From: Streptococcus sp. oral taxon 056 str. F0418
GTDB lineage: Bacteria > Bacillota > Bacilli > Lactobacillales > Streptococcaceae
Direction of reading: 5' to 3'
Assembly (NCBI RefSeq): GCF_000220065.1
Contig: NZ_AFQU01000001.1
Span: 992,001 to 1,056,000, forward strand
Length of the DNA stretch: 64,000 bases
A program made the translations under genes and the position numbers. Shown here one piece after another: positions 9,046 through 18,794 of this stretch; within the stretch, counting starts at the first letter, position 1, and every line of letters begins with the position of its first letter. The notes below the pieces were generated by a model. It had not been told where the DNA came from and ran no database searches. It worked only from the letters and a program-made list of their open reading frames with translations.

Positions 9046-9210
9046 CTATTTTTCATATGCTTGAAACATTTTCAAGATCGCCACAATCAGGAATATTCCC
9101 ACAAAAGGCAGAATTTCCTTAGGGATAAAATTGGCTTGCAAATGGAGATAAGATAAGCCAACTACCACCAAAATAGCCAATATCCATTTACACAAATAAG
9201 TACATTTCAT
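9046..9210 (-). CDS. Small two-helix membrane protein, 54 residues
   Basis: This short gene begins MKCTYLCKWILAILVVVG and ends KMFQAYEK. Two hydrophobic helices are visible (about residues 9-22 and 33-48). Its ATG overlaps the TGA stop of the HTH gene (ATGA), and the next gene starts 9 bases after its stop. The tight coupling on both sides supports a real gene despite its size. Function is unknown; it may act with the membrane protein downstream. Confidence 0.65.
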   Translation of the reverse strand: MKCTYLCKWILAILVVVGLSYLHLQANFIPKEILPFVGIFLIVAILKMFQAYEK

Positions 9211-9410
9211 GATTCATCCTCCTCAAAGAGAAACACTTCTTCAATTCTTAAACTGAAAAAGGATGCAATTTTATGAGCCAAAAGGAGCGAAGCATTGTAG
9301 CGGCCCTTTTCCAAAGAAATAACCGTTTGTCTCGTAACCTCTAGCTTCTCAGCCAGCTCCTCCTGGCTGAGCTTTTTTCTTTTTCGTAATTCTTGAATTC
9401 GATTTTCCAA
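9207..9410 (-). CDS. XRE-family HTH transcriptional regulator (YgzD-like)
   Basis: This 67-residue protein is almost entirely one Cro/CI-type helix-turn-helix: LSQEELAEKLEVTRQTVISLEKG, continuing to the acidic tail EEDES. No ATG is available; the gene starts with TTG at 9410, five bases after AAGGAGG. It is the first gene of the operon with two small membrane proteins. It probably regulates this operon itself: an inverted repeat (GTAAA-N6-TTTAC, 9431-9446) sits between its promoter and start codon. Confidence 0.8.
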   Translation of the reverse strand: MENRIQELRKRKKLSQEELAEKLEVTRQTVISLEKGRYNASLLLAHKIASFFSLRIEEVFLFEEDES

Positions 9411-9430
9411 GGCTGCCTCCTTCTTGAAAT

Positions 9431-9486
9431 GTAAAACAAGCTTTACTTTTCAAATATAGTATAGTCTCCTTTACATCTTTTGTCAA
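9431..9486 (-). promoter_or_regulatory. Promoter and candidate operator of the HTH/membrane-protein operon
   Basis: On the minus strand a consensus TTGACA (9481-9486) and TATACT (9458-9463) are separated by exactly 17 bases. Just downstream, 9431-9446 is an inverted repeat, GTAAA-N6-TTTAC, placed where a bound repressor would block early transcription. Calling it an operator for the HTH protein is an inference. Confidence 0.75.
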
Positions 9487-9500
9487 GAAGAACGCGGCAA

Positions 9501-9537
9501 AAAAAGGACTGAAAATTTAAATATTTCAGTCCTTTTA
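9501..9537. terminator. Hairpin terminator after the second histidine kinase
   Basis: Arms AAAGGACTGAAA (9503-9514) and TTTCAGTCCTTT pair around an AT-rich loop. T/A runs on both sides let it work on either strand. It follows the stop of the kinase at 9560. Confidence 0.8.
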
Positions 9538-9559
9538 GCATCTTGATTGATTTCCTTTG

Positions 9560-10597
9560 TTATTTGCCTTTTAAGGCTACAGTCAACTCAACGCAAGCTC
9601 CTCCTTGGTCTGGATTGAACAGGGTCAGACGACCACCATGCAAGAGAGCGACCTGCTTAGAAAAGGCTAAGCCGATACCATGATGGGGATTTTCAGAATT
9701 GCGACTTTGGTCACTCTGGTAAAAGAGCTGTTCCGCTCCCCGCAATACCTCCTCTGAAAATGCTGGGCCGTTGTTCCAGATAGTAAAAACCAACTGGTCC
9801 TGTTGTAATGATACCGTCAGCTTCACTTCTTTTTGGTCTTGGTCAGCATGTTCAAGCGCATTCAGTAAAATATTGAGCAAAGCCCGCTTGAGATAGTCCA
9901 AATGAATGGACAAAATCAGACTAAGATCACAATCTTCTTGAAGGTAGAAACGATAGCTTTCCTGTTTGCTGAACAGTGCCCAGTCGTCCTGTAGAGAAGC
10001 CAAAAAGTCCTCCAAGGAGAGCTGACTGAACTGATTAGAATCAATCTGAAAGGTCTTAGCGTAATCAATCAAAGAACCACAATACTCTTCCATCTTGTGA
10101 CTAGCCTGCAAAATCTCAGTAGTATAGTCTGCAAGTGGTTGGCTCAACTGCGCCAATTCCAAGAGCTCAGCATTCCCCTTAATCACAGTTAGTGGCGTTT
10201 TCAAATCGTGCGATGTCGCTGATAGCTGGAGAATCAACTCCTGATTATGCTGCTGCTCTTTTTCTAGAAGACAAGCATTTTCTTGGTGGCTACTCCGCAA
10301 ATCGCCATAGACCTCTAGCATCTCCTCAATCCGAAATAGTTTGCTTTGATTTTCTTCTAAAAGCTTCTCGCTTGTTAGCATTTTTATTTCCCGATTGATT
10401 TTTCGGAGCAATTTTAAAATATGATAAAAAGTAATCAGGAGCAAGCTTCCTGCCCAAAAGAACAAGGTAAAAAGAACTTGCTTGCCACCTTGAGAAAATT
10501 CATAGCCTATCAATACAAAAATCAAAACATGAAAAAAGACGATTTTCAAACTGGTTGTCCAGACTAAGCTTTTGAAATTTCGGGTCCTAATTGCCAT
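9560..10597 (-). CDS. Sensor histidine kinase of the second ABC-linked two-component system
   Basis: This 345-residue kinase has two membrane segments (about 13-31 and 42-60) with only a short outside loop, so it likely senses within the membrane. The HisKA box ATSHDLKTPLTVIKGN places the active His at about residue 130. The N box is LLNILLNALEHAD and the G box is HGIGLAFSKQVA. The ATG at 10597 lies inside the end of the response-regulator gene (34-base overlap), with GAGGAG upstream, so the two are translationally coupled. A hairpin terminator follows. Confidence 0.88.
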   Translation of the reverse strand: MAIRTRNFKSLVWTTSLKIVFFHVLIFVLIGYEFSQGGKQVLFTLFFWAGSLLLITFYHILKLLRKINREIKMLTSEKLLEENQSKLFRIEEMLEVYGDLRSSHQENACLLEKEQQHNQELILQLSATSHDLKTPLTVIKGNAELLELAQLSQPLADYTTEILQASHKMEEYCGSLIDYAKTFQIDSNQFSQLSLEDFLASLQDDWALFSKQESYRFYLQEDCDLSLILSIHLDYLKRALLNILLNALEHADQDQKEVKLTVSLQQDQLVFTIWNNGPAFSEEVLRGAEQLFYQSDQSRNSENPHHGIGLAFSKQVALLHGGRLTLFNPDQGGACVELTVALKGK

Positions 10598-11262
10598 CTA
10601 TAGCCTACTCCTCTCACTGTCGCGATTGCTTGTAGCCCTTCTTGTTTGCATTTTTGACGAATCTGATAGACGTACTCTGAGATGGAGCGAAGCTGTGTTT
10701 CTGAGCTTTCTGGGTAAAGTAAAGTATGCAAGCGTTCAGCTGAAAAGGTCTGCTTGGGATTGCTAGCTAGTAAATGCAGCAATTTAAACTCTCGCTCTGA
10801 GAATTTCAAGACTTTACCAAAACAGGCAATTTCATAGCGCTCTGGATAAAATTGACAAGAAGAAATTTCAGAATAGCGCTCCTCACGTCTTTCCTCCCGC
10901 CGAAGATGCGCTCTGACACGCGCCAGCAATTCTTTGGTTCCAAAAGGTTTGACAATATAGTCATCTGCACCACGAAAGAGCCCTTCCACCTTGTCCGCCT
11001 CCAACTCCTTAGCCGTCAGAAAGATGATGGGGCACGAAAGATGAGGACGAATGTAGGAACATAGCTCAAAACCATTAACAGGCTCCATCATCACATCCAG
11101 AAGAATCAAGTCATATCCGACAAAATCCGTCAGCTCTAGCTCTTCTATCCGATCAAGCGTCATCACGTCATAAGCATCGATCTCTAGGACACTTTTCACC
11201 AGCTTTAAAATGCTCCGGTCATCATCAACCACCAAAATACGATACTGTCTCATAATCTCCAT
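10564..11262 (-). CDS. OmpR-family response regulator
   Basis: This 232-residue regulator has a receiver domain with acidic pocket VVDDD (residues 11-15), phosphoacceptor Asp about residue 56 (LILLDVMMEP) and conserved Lys in YIVKPFGTKE. It is followed by a winged-helix Trans_reg_C domain ending ATVRGVGYRW. It pairs with the overlapping kinase gene. It lies 12 bases after the upstream permease gene, so ATPase, permeases, regulator and kinase probably share one transcript. It is intact, unlike the related regulator at 4008-4684. Confidence 0.9.
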   Translation of the reverse strand: MEIMRQYRILVVDDDRSILKLVKSVLEIDAYDVMTLDRIEELELTDFVGYDLILLDVMMEPVNGFELCSYIRPHLSCPIIFLTAKELEADKVEGLFRGADDYIVKPFGTKELLARVRAHLRREERREERYSEISSCQFYPERYEIACFGKVLKFSEREFKLLHLLASNPKQTFSAERLHTLLYPESSETQLRSISEYVYQIRQKCKQEGLQAIATVRGVGYRWQLGPEISKA

Positions 11263-11274
11263 TATAGCATACCT

Positions 11275-11997
11275 CTAGCGAACATCTCGTTTCAAGGTTA
11301 AGAATATAGCAGAGCTCCAAACCAAGCCTAACCAGATCAACTGTATTCCCAGCCCAGATAGATCTATTGAATGCTGAAGACCTTCATATTCAAAAAGATT
11401 TAGCGTAGCCAGATCGGGCAGGTATTTTGCTTCTTTGATGAAGGTTGCCAATAAACGACTGAGACCAATCAAGAGAGGAAAGAGTACCGACACCGGCACA
11501 ACCCAAGATTGAAAGAACAAAGCGAGTCCAGCAGCTAACAGAGCCAGAAAAAGATTGCTGAGAAGACCAAAAGAGCTGTAATAGAGGAATTTCCCCAGTA
11601 AGGACCAGCTAAAGTCTAGGTCAAATCGAGCCAGCATAACAAAGAAACAGCTACTTATAATGACACTATAGAGAACCAAGAGCAACAAGCTCAAAAATGA
11701 GATTTTCCCAGCCAACCAAGCCCTTCTATTTGATACGGTTAGAAAATTCGTTCGCATCCCTGACTTGACAAACTCTTGTGCAAAATAGAGCGAAGTAAAG
11801 ATAACGACAACAGGCTGTGCCAGATAGAGGGCATGCAAAGCCTCACTCAGAGCCTTTGCCTGGCCAACTGCTGTCTGACTGTAGTCAAGATTCATCAGAA
11901 AAAATGGAACAGCTACTAGAGCTACCAAGGCTGCACCAAGAGCAAGATAGTAAGAACGAAACTTAATCCATTCACTTCTAAGCAAAGCTTTTATCAT
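11275..11997 (-). CDS. ABC-2 type permease (second of pair)
   Basis: This 240-residue membrane protein starts MIKALLRSEWIKFRSYYLA at 11997, whose ATG shares one base with the TGA stop of the upstream permease and follows AGGAGG. The open frame could extend 23 codons upstream, but that would lie inside the previous gene. About six hydrophobic segments are visible. It should pair with the other permease and the ATPase at 12787 as an export or self-protection transporter. Confidence 0.8.
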   Translation of the reverse strand: MIKALLRSEWIKFRSYYLALGAALVALVAVPFFLMNLDYSQTAVGQAKALSEALHALYLAQPVVVIFTSLYFAQEFVKSGMRTNFLTVSNRRAWLAGKISFLSLLLLVLYSVIISSCFFVMLARFDLDFSWSLLGKFLYYSSFGLLSNLFLALLAAGLALFFQSWVVPVSVLFPLLIGLSRLLATFIKEAKYLPDLATLNLFEYEGLQHSIDLSGLGIQLIWLGLVWSSAIFLTLKRDVR

Positions 11998-12785
11998 CAG
12001 TAGCGTCCTCCTAAATCCGTCTTCAAAAAGCGCAGAGAGGTCGCTCCACCAATGACTAGCAACCATACGCTTAGTATCAAGAGTCCTTGCAAGGGATTAT
12101 TAGCATATTGAGAAGTCGGCGTTGCAACAAATAACTCTCCTGCGGGCTGTGGCAAATAAGCTCCCCAACTCGTGTGGGTAGCTAGGTAGTTTCCCAAATT
12201 ATAGATCTGGGGAACAAGAAAGAGTAAGGGAAGCAACATTGTCCGCCCAAGCAATCCCAATAAAAATGACAGGAGACCCAACAATGCAGTAGCTAGTGCC
12301 TTCCATAACAGATGACTCCAGGCAGCTTGATTAAGTAAAATTGGATGTAGCCCTTCTTTTCCTAAAGCCAAGTGCATGACAATATAGCTCAAATAAATGG
12401 ATAACAAGCTAATGATGAGTGAAAACAAACCAAAGGTCAATATTTTACCCACGAGTAGCTTCAAACGGTTATTACAAGCCAATAGACTGGTTCGCAAGCT
12501 GTGAGACTGAAATTCCATTGCTCCCATAATTCCAGCTAAAATGACTAAAACCATTCCCCCCATAGATGCGCCATTAAGACCTAGATATTCCAGTGGATCA
12601 ATAGCTTCTGCCAGACCAGGAACCGTCTCAGGGGTCGCATCTAAACCGATAGACAGATACTGGCGTCCCTCTAGCCAGGATACGGCAGGTACCAATAACA
12701 GCATGAAGACCATGCTTACCCTGAAAGCCTTGGTTGATTGGATTTTCAACCACTCTGAATGCAATAAGGACATCGTTTCTTTCAT
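11997..12785 (-). CDS. ABC-2 type permease (first of pair)
   Basis: This 262-residue protein opens MKETMSLLHSEWLKIQSTKA after a GAGGAGG site and has about six membrane segments. A longer extracytoplasmic stretch lies between the first two (residues ~40-75). It directly follows the ATPase gene with one base between them. The amphipathic HSEWLKIQS entry helix resembles that of BcrB/LanE-type permeases. The substrate is not deducible. Confidence 0.8.
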   Translation of the reverse strand: MKETMSLLHSEWLKIQSTKAFRVSMVFMLLLVPAVSWLEGRQYLSIGLDATPETVPGLAEAIDPLEYLGLNGASMGGMVLVILAGIMGAMEFQSHSLRTSLLACNNRLKLLVGKILTFGLFSLIISLLSIYLSYIVMHLALGKEGLHPILLNQAAWSHLLWKALATALLGLLSFLLGLLGRTMLLPLLFLVPQIYNLGNYLATHTSWGAYLPQPAGELFVATPTSQYANNPLQGLLILSVWLLVIGGATSLRFLKTDLGGRY

Positions 12786-12786
12786 C

Positions 12787-13494
12787 TTAAACCTCCTCTG
12801 TTAAGTCGAAGAAGAGCTCTTCTAAACTATCTGTTCCTTGTAATACATCTTCTAGCGTTCCCTGTTCGATAATTTGCCCATGATGAATCAAGACTACATC
12901 GTCTGTTACCATTTGTACCTCAGACAGGATATGAGAGGATAGAAGGACGGTTTTCCCTAAATCAGCCTGCTGGCGAATGAACTTTCTAAACCACTTAATC
13001 CCACTTGGATCCAGTCCATTGGTCGGCTCATCTAATATTAGAAACTGGGGATCACCTAGTAAAGCTACTGCCAACCCCAGACGCTGTCCCTCTCCTAGAG
13101 ATAGGCTTGATAAGAAATCCTTTTTCTTATGAGTGATTCCAGTCATCTCCAATACCTCATCAATCCGAAACTTTGGAATGGCATTACTTGCAGCAATAAT
13201 ATGCAAATGGTCATAAACCTTTCGATTTGGCAGACCACCAATACCGTCAAACGCTGCACCTACCGTTTTGAGCGGATAAATCATTGACTGATAGGTTTGT
13301 CCATCAAAAGTCGCAGTCCCAGAGGTCGCTCGATCTAATCCCAAAAGGATCCTCAAAGTCGAGCTTTTCCCTGCACCATTATGCCCTAGAAAAGCCGTAA
13401 TGCGACCACTCCTAGCTGTAAAAGAAATATCCTTTAAAATTTGCTTGTCTCCATATTTTTTAGAAACACGATCAATTTTTACAATATGTTCCAT
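12787..13494 (-). CDS. ABC transporter ATP-binding protein (BcrA-like)
   Basis: This is a 235-residue ATPase. The start at 13494 (MEHIVKIDRVSKKYG) follows AAAGGAG, in preference to an ATG ten codons earlier. It has Walker A GHNGAGKSS, signature LSLGEGQRLGLA, Walker B FLILDEP and H-loop LLSSHILSE. It is shorter than the ATPase at 3004-3918 and lacks its long C-terminal extension. It is the first gene of the second ABC/two-component module (ATPase, permease, permease, regulator, kinase). Confidence 0.88.
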   Translation of the reverse strand: MEHIVKIDRVSKKYGDKQILKDISFTARSGRITAFLGHNGAGKSSTLRILLGLDRATSGTATFDGQTYQSMIYPLKTVGAAFDGIGGLPNRKVYDHLHIIAASNAIPKFRIDEVLEMTGITHKKKDFLSSLSLGEGQRLGLAVALLGDPQFLILDEPTNGLDPSGIKWFRKFIRQQADLGKTVLLSSHILSEVQMVTDDVVLIHHGQIIEQGTLEDVLQGTDSLEELFFDLTEEV

Positions 13495-13559
13495 ACTGAA
13501 CTCCTTTTCTTTATTTGACTTCATTTTACAATGGCAAGTTCAGAAGAAAATCAGACAAG

Positions 13560-13590
13560 AAAAAAACTTGCCTTAAATGACAAGTTTTTG
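13560..13590 (-). terminator. Terminator of the folate operon
   Basis: On the minus strand an AACTTG...CAAGTT hairpin with a short AT-rich loop is followed by a T7 tract, just before the folBK stop at 13594. It separates the folate genes from the ABC module. Confidence 0.7.
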
Positions 13591-13593
13591 AGT

Positions 13594-14406
13594 TTATTTT
13601 TCCACTTCACTCCAGAGCTTGCGGATACTTTTTTTCTGAACGGGATCTACAAAATGCGGAGCGATTTCCAACAAAGACTGCAAAACAAACGCTCGCTCAG
13701 CCACATAAGGATGCGGAACAATCAAGTCCGGACTGAATATTTCCTGTTTTCCTATGTAAAGAATGTCCAAGTCAATCACACGCGGTCCCCATTTGATCTC
13801 CCGCACACGCCCTAAATCTTCTTCAATAGCCAAGAGCGTTTGCATTAATTCCTCAGGATTGAGCCAGGTTTCAACTTCAACAACTTGATTGAGAAACGGA
13901 TCCTGCTCAACTCCCCCCCAAGGCTCTGTCTCGATACAGCTTGATGCCTGCAAAACTCTTATATTTTGCTCTGCCATTTTTTCTAATGCTGCACTCAAAT
14001 TCGCTGACTTATCTCCCTGATTGCTACCTAGACCGATAAAAGCGGTATATTTCTCACGCTGCAGGCGAACGGAGCATGTATCCAAAGGGAGAGGAACAGG
14101 TGCCCAGGGCTTCTTGACTTCCAAACTGATCTTCCGCACCAAAGGATAGGCCAAGAAGATTCGATCGATTAGCTTATAAGCCAAGGTTTCAATCAGGTCT
14201 TCTTTACTTTCCTGACTCCATTTGACCAACTCCTGAGCTAATTCACCATAGTGAACAGAAGCTGTCAAGTCACCTGATTTCGCAGCTCGCGTCATATCAT
14301 ATTCCAAGATAAGGTCTAAGACAAAACGTTGCCCCAACTCTTTTTCAGCTGCAAAAACGCCATGGTAAGCATAGACTTCCAAATCTTTAATCCGTAGCTG
14401 ATCCAT
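13594..14406 (-). CDS. folK: Bifunctional dihydroneopterin aldolase / HPPK (FolB-FolK)
   Basis: This 270-residue fusion has the same length and layout as pneumococcal SulD. Residues 1-115 are the aldolase ([21 protein letters not shown], with later [15 protein letters not shown]). The rest is the pyrophosphokinase ([43 protein letters not shown]). Together they turn dihydroneopterin into 6-hydroxymethyl-dihydropterin and then its pyrophosphate, the substrate of FolP encoded two genes upstream. Its start overlaps the end of folC by 20 bases. Pneumococcus has folE between these two genes; here it is absent. Confidence 0.93.
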   Translation of the reverse strand: MDQLRIKDLEVYAYHGVFAAEKELGQRFVLDLILEYDMTRAAKSGDLTASVHYGELAQELVKWSQESKEDLIETLAYKLIDRIFLAYPLVRKISLEVKKPWAPVPLPLDTCSVRLQREKYTAFIGLGSNQGDKSANLSAALEKMAEQNIRVLQASSCIETEPWGGVEQDPFLNQVVEVETWLNPEELMQTLLAIEEDLGRVREIKWGPRVIDLDILYIGKQEIFSPDLIVPHPYVAERAFVLQSLLEIAPHFVDPVQKKSIRKLWSEVEK

Positions 14407-15721
14407 TCATTTCCTCTTTCTTTTTTGAGATATAAGCTCTGACCTGTGCTAGAAAATACAGCGAACCAGTGATCAGAAGCACTTCTTTATCTGTATGTTG
14501 CTCCTGTAAATATGTGTCTAGATACTCCTGCCATGCTTGATATGAAAATCCTGTCTGTCTAGCTTGCCTCCTCATATCTGACTCTGATACTGCACGATCA
14601 TCATCAAAGGATGTCAATGTGACAGATACATCTGCTTGAGTAAACAACTGCAACATCTCATCTAGTGCTTTGGTCCGAATACAGGTAAATAAAACCTGCT
14701 TATCATATGAAGAAAAACGCTCTCGAAAAGAATGTAACACAGGCCTTAAGGCATGCGGATTATGAGCTCCATCTAGAAAAATTAACGGAGTATCAGCTAT
14801 TTTTTCCATTCTTGCTGGCCAAACGATGGCTTTAAGCGCATCATCAATCTCTTCCTTACTCAATAGAGCTAGACCTTTTTGTTTACAATACAAATCACAA
14901 ATTGTAATCGCTAAGGCTGCATTTTCTACTTGATAATAACCTAAAAGAGGAGTTTGATAAATGTGAAGGGGACGTTGCTCTGTCTGTAGTGAGAACTCCT
15001 CACTCATTGTTTCACTTTTTTTCCAGTCAACTTGATAAGCCGATCCGTATAGATAAAGAGGAGCATTCTTATCCTCTGCAATTCGGCAAATGACTTCTAG
15101 CGCTTCTGCTTCAATCTTTCCTGTCACAACTGGTACATTGGGCTTTATAATCCCTGCTTTTTGCTCTGCTATTTCCCCAAGAGTTGATCCTAAAAGTGCA
15201 ACATGGTCCAGGCCAACCGTTGTAATGGCTGTTATATCTGGATGACAAACATTCGTTGAGTCTAAAAGACCACCCATTCCCACTTCTATAATAGCAACAT
15301 CCACCGCTTGATGAGCAAAATAATCATAAGCCAACGCTGTCATAATCTCAAACTCTGTCACACCTTGCAGAGAGTCATTTTGGCTCTGTTGAGAAAATAG
15401 ATCTTGGTAAACCTGCAAATGATGATTCAACTCTTGAGTTGAAATGGCTTGACCATCGATAGCAATTTGCTCATTATAAGAAGTAATATAGGGTGATGTA
15501 AAGGTCCCTACACGCAATCCTCTAACTCGCAAAAGCTCTCTAAGTGTGGCAATTGTTGAGCCTTTACCATTTGTACCAGCAATATGAATGATCGAAAGCT
15601 TTTTATGGGGATTTCCACGAAGAGCTAACAAGGTGTTCATTCTCTCCAGACCAAAGTTCGGTTGTTCCGTTCGATAATGGGCAATCCAACTTAAATCTGG
15701 TTTCTCATTTGTCATTTTCAT
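14387..15721 (-). CDS. folC: Dihydrofolate / folylpolyglutamate synthase
   Basis: This 444-residue Mur-ligase-like enzyme has the P-loop [11 protein letters not shown] and the metal/ATP motif [11 protein letters not shown]. The C-terminal domain contains [10 protein letters not shown], characteristic of FolC. It adds glutamate to dihydropteroate and to folates. The ATG at 15721 lies one base after the folP stop, with no strong ribosome site, so translation is probably coupled to folP. It is equivalent to SulB in the pneumococcal cluster. Confidence 0.93.
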   Translation of the reverse strand: MKMTNEKPDLSWIAHYRTEQPNFGLERMNTLLALRGNPHKKLSIIHIAGTNGKGSTIATLRELLRVRGLRVGTFTSPYITSYNEQIAIDGQAISTQELNHHLQVYQDLFSQQSQNDSLQGVTEFEIMTALAYDYFAHQAVDVAIIEVGMGGLLDSTNVCHPDITAITTVGLDHVALLGSTLGEIAEQKAGIIKPNVPVVTGKIEAEALEVICRIAEDKNAPLYLYGSAYQVDWKKSETMSEEFSLQTEQRPLHIYQTPLLGYYQVENAALAITICDLYCKQKGLALLSKEEIDDALKAIVWPARMEKIADTPLIFLDGAHNPHALRPVLHSFRERFSSYDKQVLFTCIRTKALDEMLQLFTQADVSVTLTSFDDDRAVSESDMRRQARQTGFSYQAWQEYLDTYLQEQHTDKEVLLITGSLYFLAQVRAYISKKKEEMNGSATD

Positions 15722-15722
15722 C

Positions 15723-16715
<993 letters not shown>

Positions 16716-16740
16716 TTACATTTTATCACATTTTTCATAG

Positions 16741-16789
16741 AAAAAAGAGAGCAAACCAAGCTTTGAGAAATTTGGTTCGATCTCTCTCG
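16741..16789 (-). terminator. Terminator downstream of the CPBP gene
   Basis: On the minus strand GAGAGAG...AACCAA pairs imperfectly with TTGGTTTGCTCTC, then T6. It lies after the CPBP gene (stop at 16851) and before the folP start. Confidence 0.7.
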
Positions 16790-16850
16790 TGTTTTATATT
16801 CAAACAAAAAATAGCATAGAGGCATGCTCGTTTGACTGCGCCGCTTTTTA

Positions 16851-17507
16851 CTACATTAAAAATAACATAAGAACAACAGCTATTCCATTTCGTAGCATGT
16901 GAGCGAGAATGGACATCTCCAAGCGATCTGTCTTATGAGCCACATAGGCAAACACTGCTCCCATTCCTCCATAAAGAATAAAACTACCAATGTTCGTCGG
17001 ACCATGGAAAAATCCAAATAGGACCGCACCTACAACATAGCCCACGACCTGATGCTGTGCAAATAGTTTCTTTGGAATCAACCCACGAAAAATAATCTCT
17101 TCCATAATGGGAGCCCCGATAACAATGCTGATAACACTGATAATTTTAGGAATCTGCTGCGTAATTTCGGTCACCCTTTCCTGATTTTGAGGAATAATAG
17201 GTGCACCTTCCAGCTGCATGACAATCGCTGCTAAAATCCCAATCGCAAAACTCGCAAAATAAGATAACACTAGTAGCTTAACTGATGAGCCATTAAAGAA
17301 ACTAAAATCAAAAGTAAGCAGATTTTCTTTTTTTGCAACATACAAAAACAAAGAGATGATTAACCCGTAAACAGCAATCACGATCAGTGTATTGAGCAAG
17401 GATTGCTTATTATCCATTGATAAAATGACTAGAAACGGAACCTGAGTCAAGACAACTGCAAGCCCAATCATAACAATATATTTTAATTTTTCTAAAAAGA
17501 ATTTCAT
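16851..17507 (-). CDS. CPBP family intramembrane glutamic endopeptidase
   Basis: This 218-residue membrane protein has about six to seven helices and the three Abi/CPBP motifs: EEIIFRG, FGFFHGPTN and HMLRN, whose Glu/His residues line an active site within the membrane. Relatives include eukaryotic CAAX prenyl proteases, bacteriocin-immunity proteins such as PncO, and streptococcal Abx1. The substrate is unknown. The start follows AGGAG. It sits alone between terminators, downstream of ackA. Confidence 0.88.
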   Translation of the reverse strand: MKFFLEKLKYIVMIGLAVVLTQVPFLVILSMDNKQSLLNTLIVIAVYGLIISLFLYVAKKENLLTFDFSFFNGSSVKLLVLSYFASFAIGILAAIVMQLEGAPIIPQNQERVTEITQQIPKIISVISIVIGAPIMEEIIFRGLIPKKLFAQHQVVGYVVGAVLFGFFHGPTNIGSFILYGGMGAVFAYVAHKTDRLEMSILAHMLRNGIAVVLMLFLM

Positions 17508-17523
17508 CTAATCTCCTATCTGT

Positions 17524-17552
17524 AAAAAAAGGGCTTATTTTCTAGCCCTTTA
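17524..17552 (-). terminator. Terminator of ackA
   Basis: On the minus strand AAAGGGCT and AGCCCTTT pair in a compact hairpin followed by T7, three bases after the ackA stop. Confidence 0.85.
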
Positions 17553-17555
17553 TTC

Positions 17556-18746
17556 TTACTTTTTAAAACGTTCTACATCACGCGCAATCACTAGCTCTTC
17601 GTCTGTTGGGATAACCAAAACTCTGACTTTTGCATCTGGTGTTGAGATGTCTCCATACTGACCAAAGACGTTTTTTTCTGGATCAATATCACAACCAAAC
17701 CAAGAGATCCCATTGATTACTAAATCACGAATCGTCACTGAGTTTTCCCCGATACCTGCTGTAAAGATAATCGCGTCTGCACCATTTAAAACAGCCAAGT
17801 ACTGACCAATGTATTTTTGAATGCGATCAACAAAAATATCGTTAGCTAATTTCGCTTTTTCATCGCCCATCCGCATGGCTTCATGGATATCACGCATATC
17901 GCTTGATTTTTCTGAAACCCCTAATAAACCTGACTCACGATTCAAAATGCGACTGATGTCTTCTGGAGTATTGAAATCATCTGTATACTGCATGAGATAA
18001 GGAATAATGGCTGGGTCAATATCACCTGTTCGTGTCCCCATCATCACACCACCAAGTGGAGTGAAGCCCATAGAAGTATCAACAGATAAGCCTTTATCAA
18101 CAGCAGTAATGGATGCTCCATTTCCGATATGACAAGTGATGAGCTTCAATTCTTCAAGTGGTTTTCCTAAAAGTTTTGCAGCTTCATGAGCGACATACTC
18201 ATGACTAGTACCATGAGCACCGTACTTACGTACCTTATTTTCTGTATAATATTTCGTTGGTAATGGATAGCGATAAGCTTTTTCTGGCATCGTCGTATGG
18301 AAGGATGTATCAAAAACAACCACACTTGTAATATCTGGTAGTAACTCTTTAAAAGCACGGATCCCTGCAGCGTTTGCCGGGTTATGAAGCGGTGCTAAGA
18401 GAGACAATTCTTCAACTTCCTGAATGACTTCTTCATCCACCAAAGCAGAATCCTTAAAGTACTCACCACCAGCCACGACACGATGTCCAACACCTGTAAT
18501 TTCATCGTAAGATGCAATGATGTCAAAGCGCATCAAGTCGTCCAACAAAATTTTTACAGCCTGTGTATGGTCTGTAATATCTAGCACTTGCTTTTCTTCA
18601 CGACCATCAAATTTTACCGTTGAAATAGAATCTTTAAGACCAATCCGCTCAATCAAGCCTTTGGCCAAAACTTTCTCTTCTGGCATTAGGTAGAGCTGCC
18701 ATTTCAAACTAGAACTTCCTGCATTTATTGCGATTGTTTTAGACAT
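17556..18746 (-). CDS. ackA: Acetate kinase
   Basis: This 396-residue protein is the usual AckA length. It begins [13 protein letters not shown] (phosphate-binding 1) and contains [25 protein letters not shown] and FTAGIGENS. It converts acetyl phosphate and ADP to acetate and ATP, the final step of the pyruvate-oxidase/Pta route. It sits immediately downstream of the comY/methyltransferase block, as in pneumococcus, but has its own promoter, a cre-like element and a terminator. Confidence 0.97.
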   Translation of the reverse strand: MSKTIAINAGSSSLKWQLYLMPEEKVLAKGLIERIGLKDSISTVKFDGREEKQVLDITDHTQAVKILLDDLMRFDIIASYDEITGVGHRVVAGGEYFKDSALVDEEVIQEVEELSLLAPLHNPANAAGIRAFKELLPDITSVVVFDTSFHTTMPEKAYRYPLPTKYYTENKVRKYGAHGTSHEYVAHEAAKLLGKPLEELKLITCHIGNGASITAVDKGLSVDTSMGFTPLGGVMMGTRTGDIDPAIIPYLMQYTDDFNTPEDISRILNRESGLLGVSEKSSDMRDIHEAMRMGDEKAKLANDIFVDRIQKYIGQYLAVLNGADAIIFTAGIGENSVTIRDLVINGISWFGCDIDPEKNVFGQYGDISTPDAKVRVLVIPTDEELVIARDVERFKK

Positions 18747-18757
18747 ATTTCACCTCG

Positions 18758-18782
18758 TTTAAGCGTTTTCAGGTTTATTATA
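18758..18782 (-). promoter_or_regulatory. ackA promoter with a cre-like CcpA site
   Basis: On the minus strand an extended -10 (TGGTATAAT, hexamer 18777-18782) lies about 30 bases upstream of the ackA ATG. Just after it, 18758-18771 reads TGAAAACGCTTAAA, matching the catabolite-responsive element at about 13 of 14 positions. It covers the expected transcription start, suggesting control by CcpA; direction of control cannot be read. Confidence 0.6.
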
Positions 18783-18794
18783 CCAGAAATTCAC

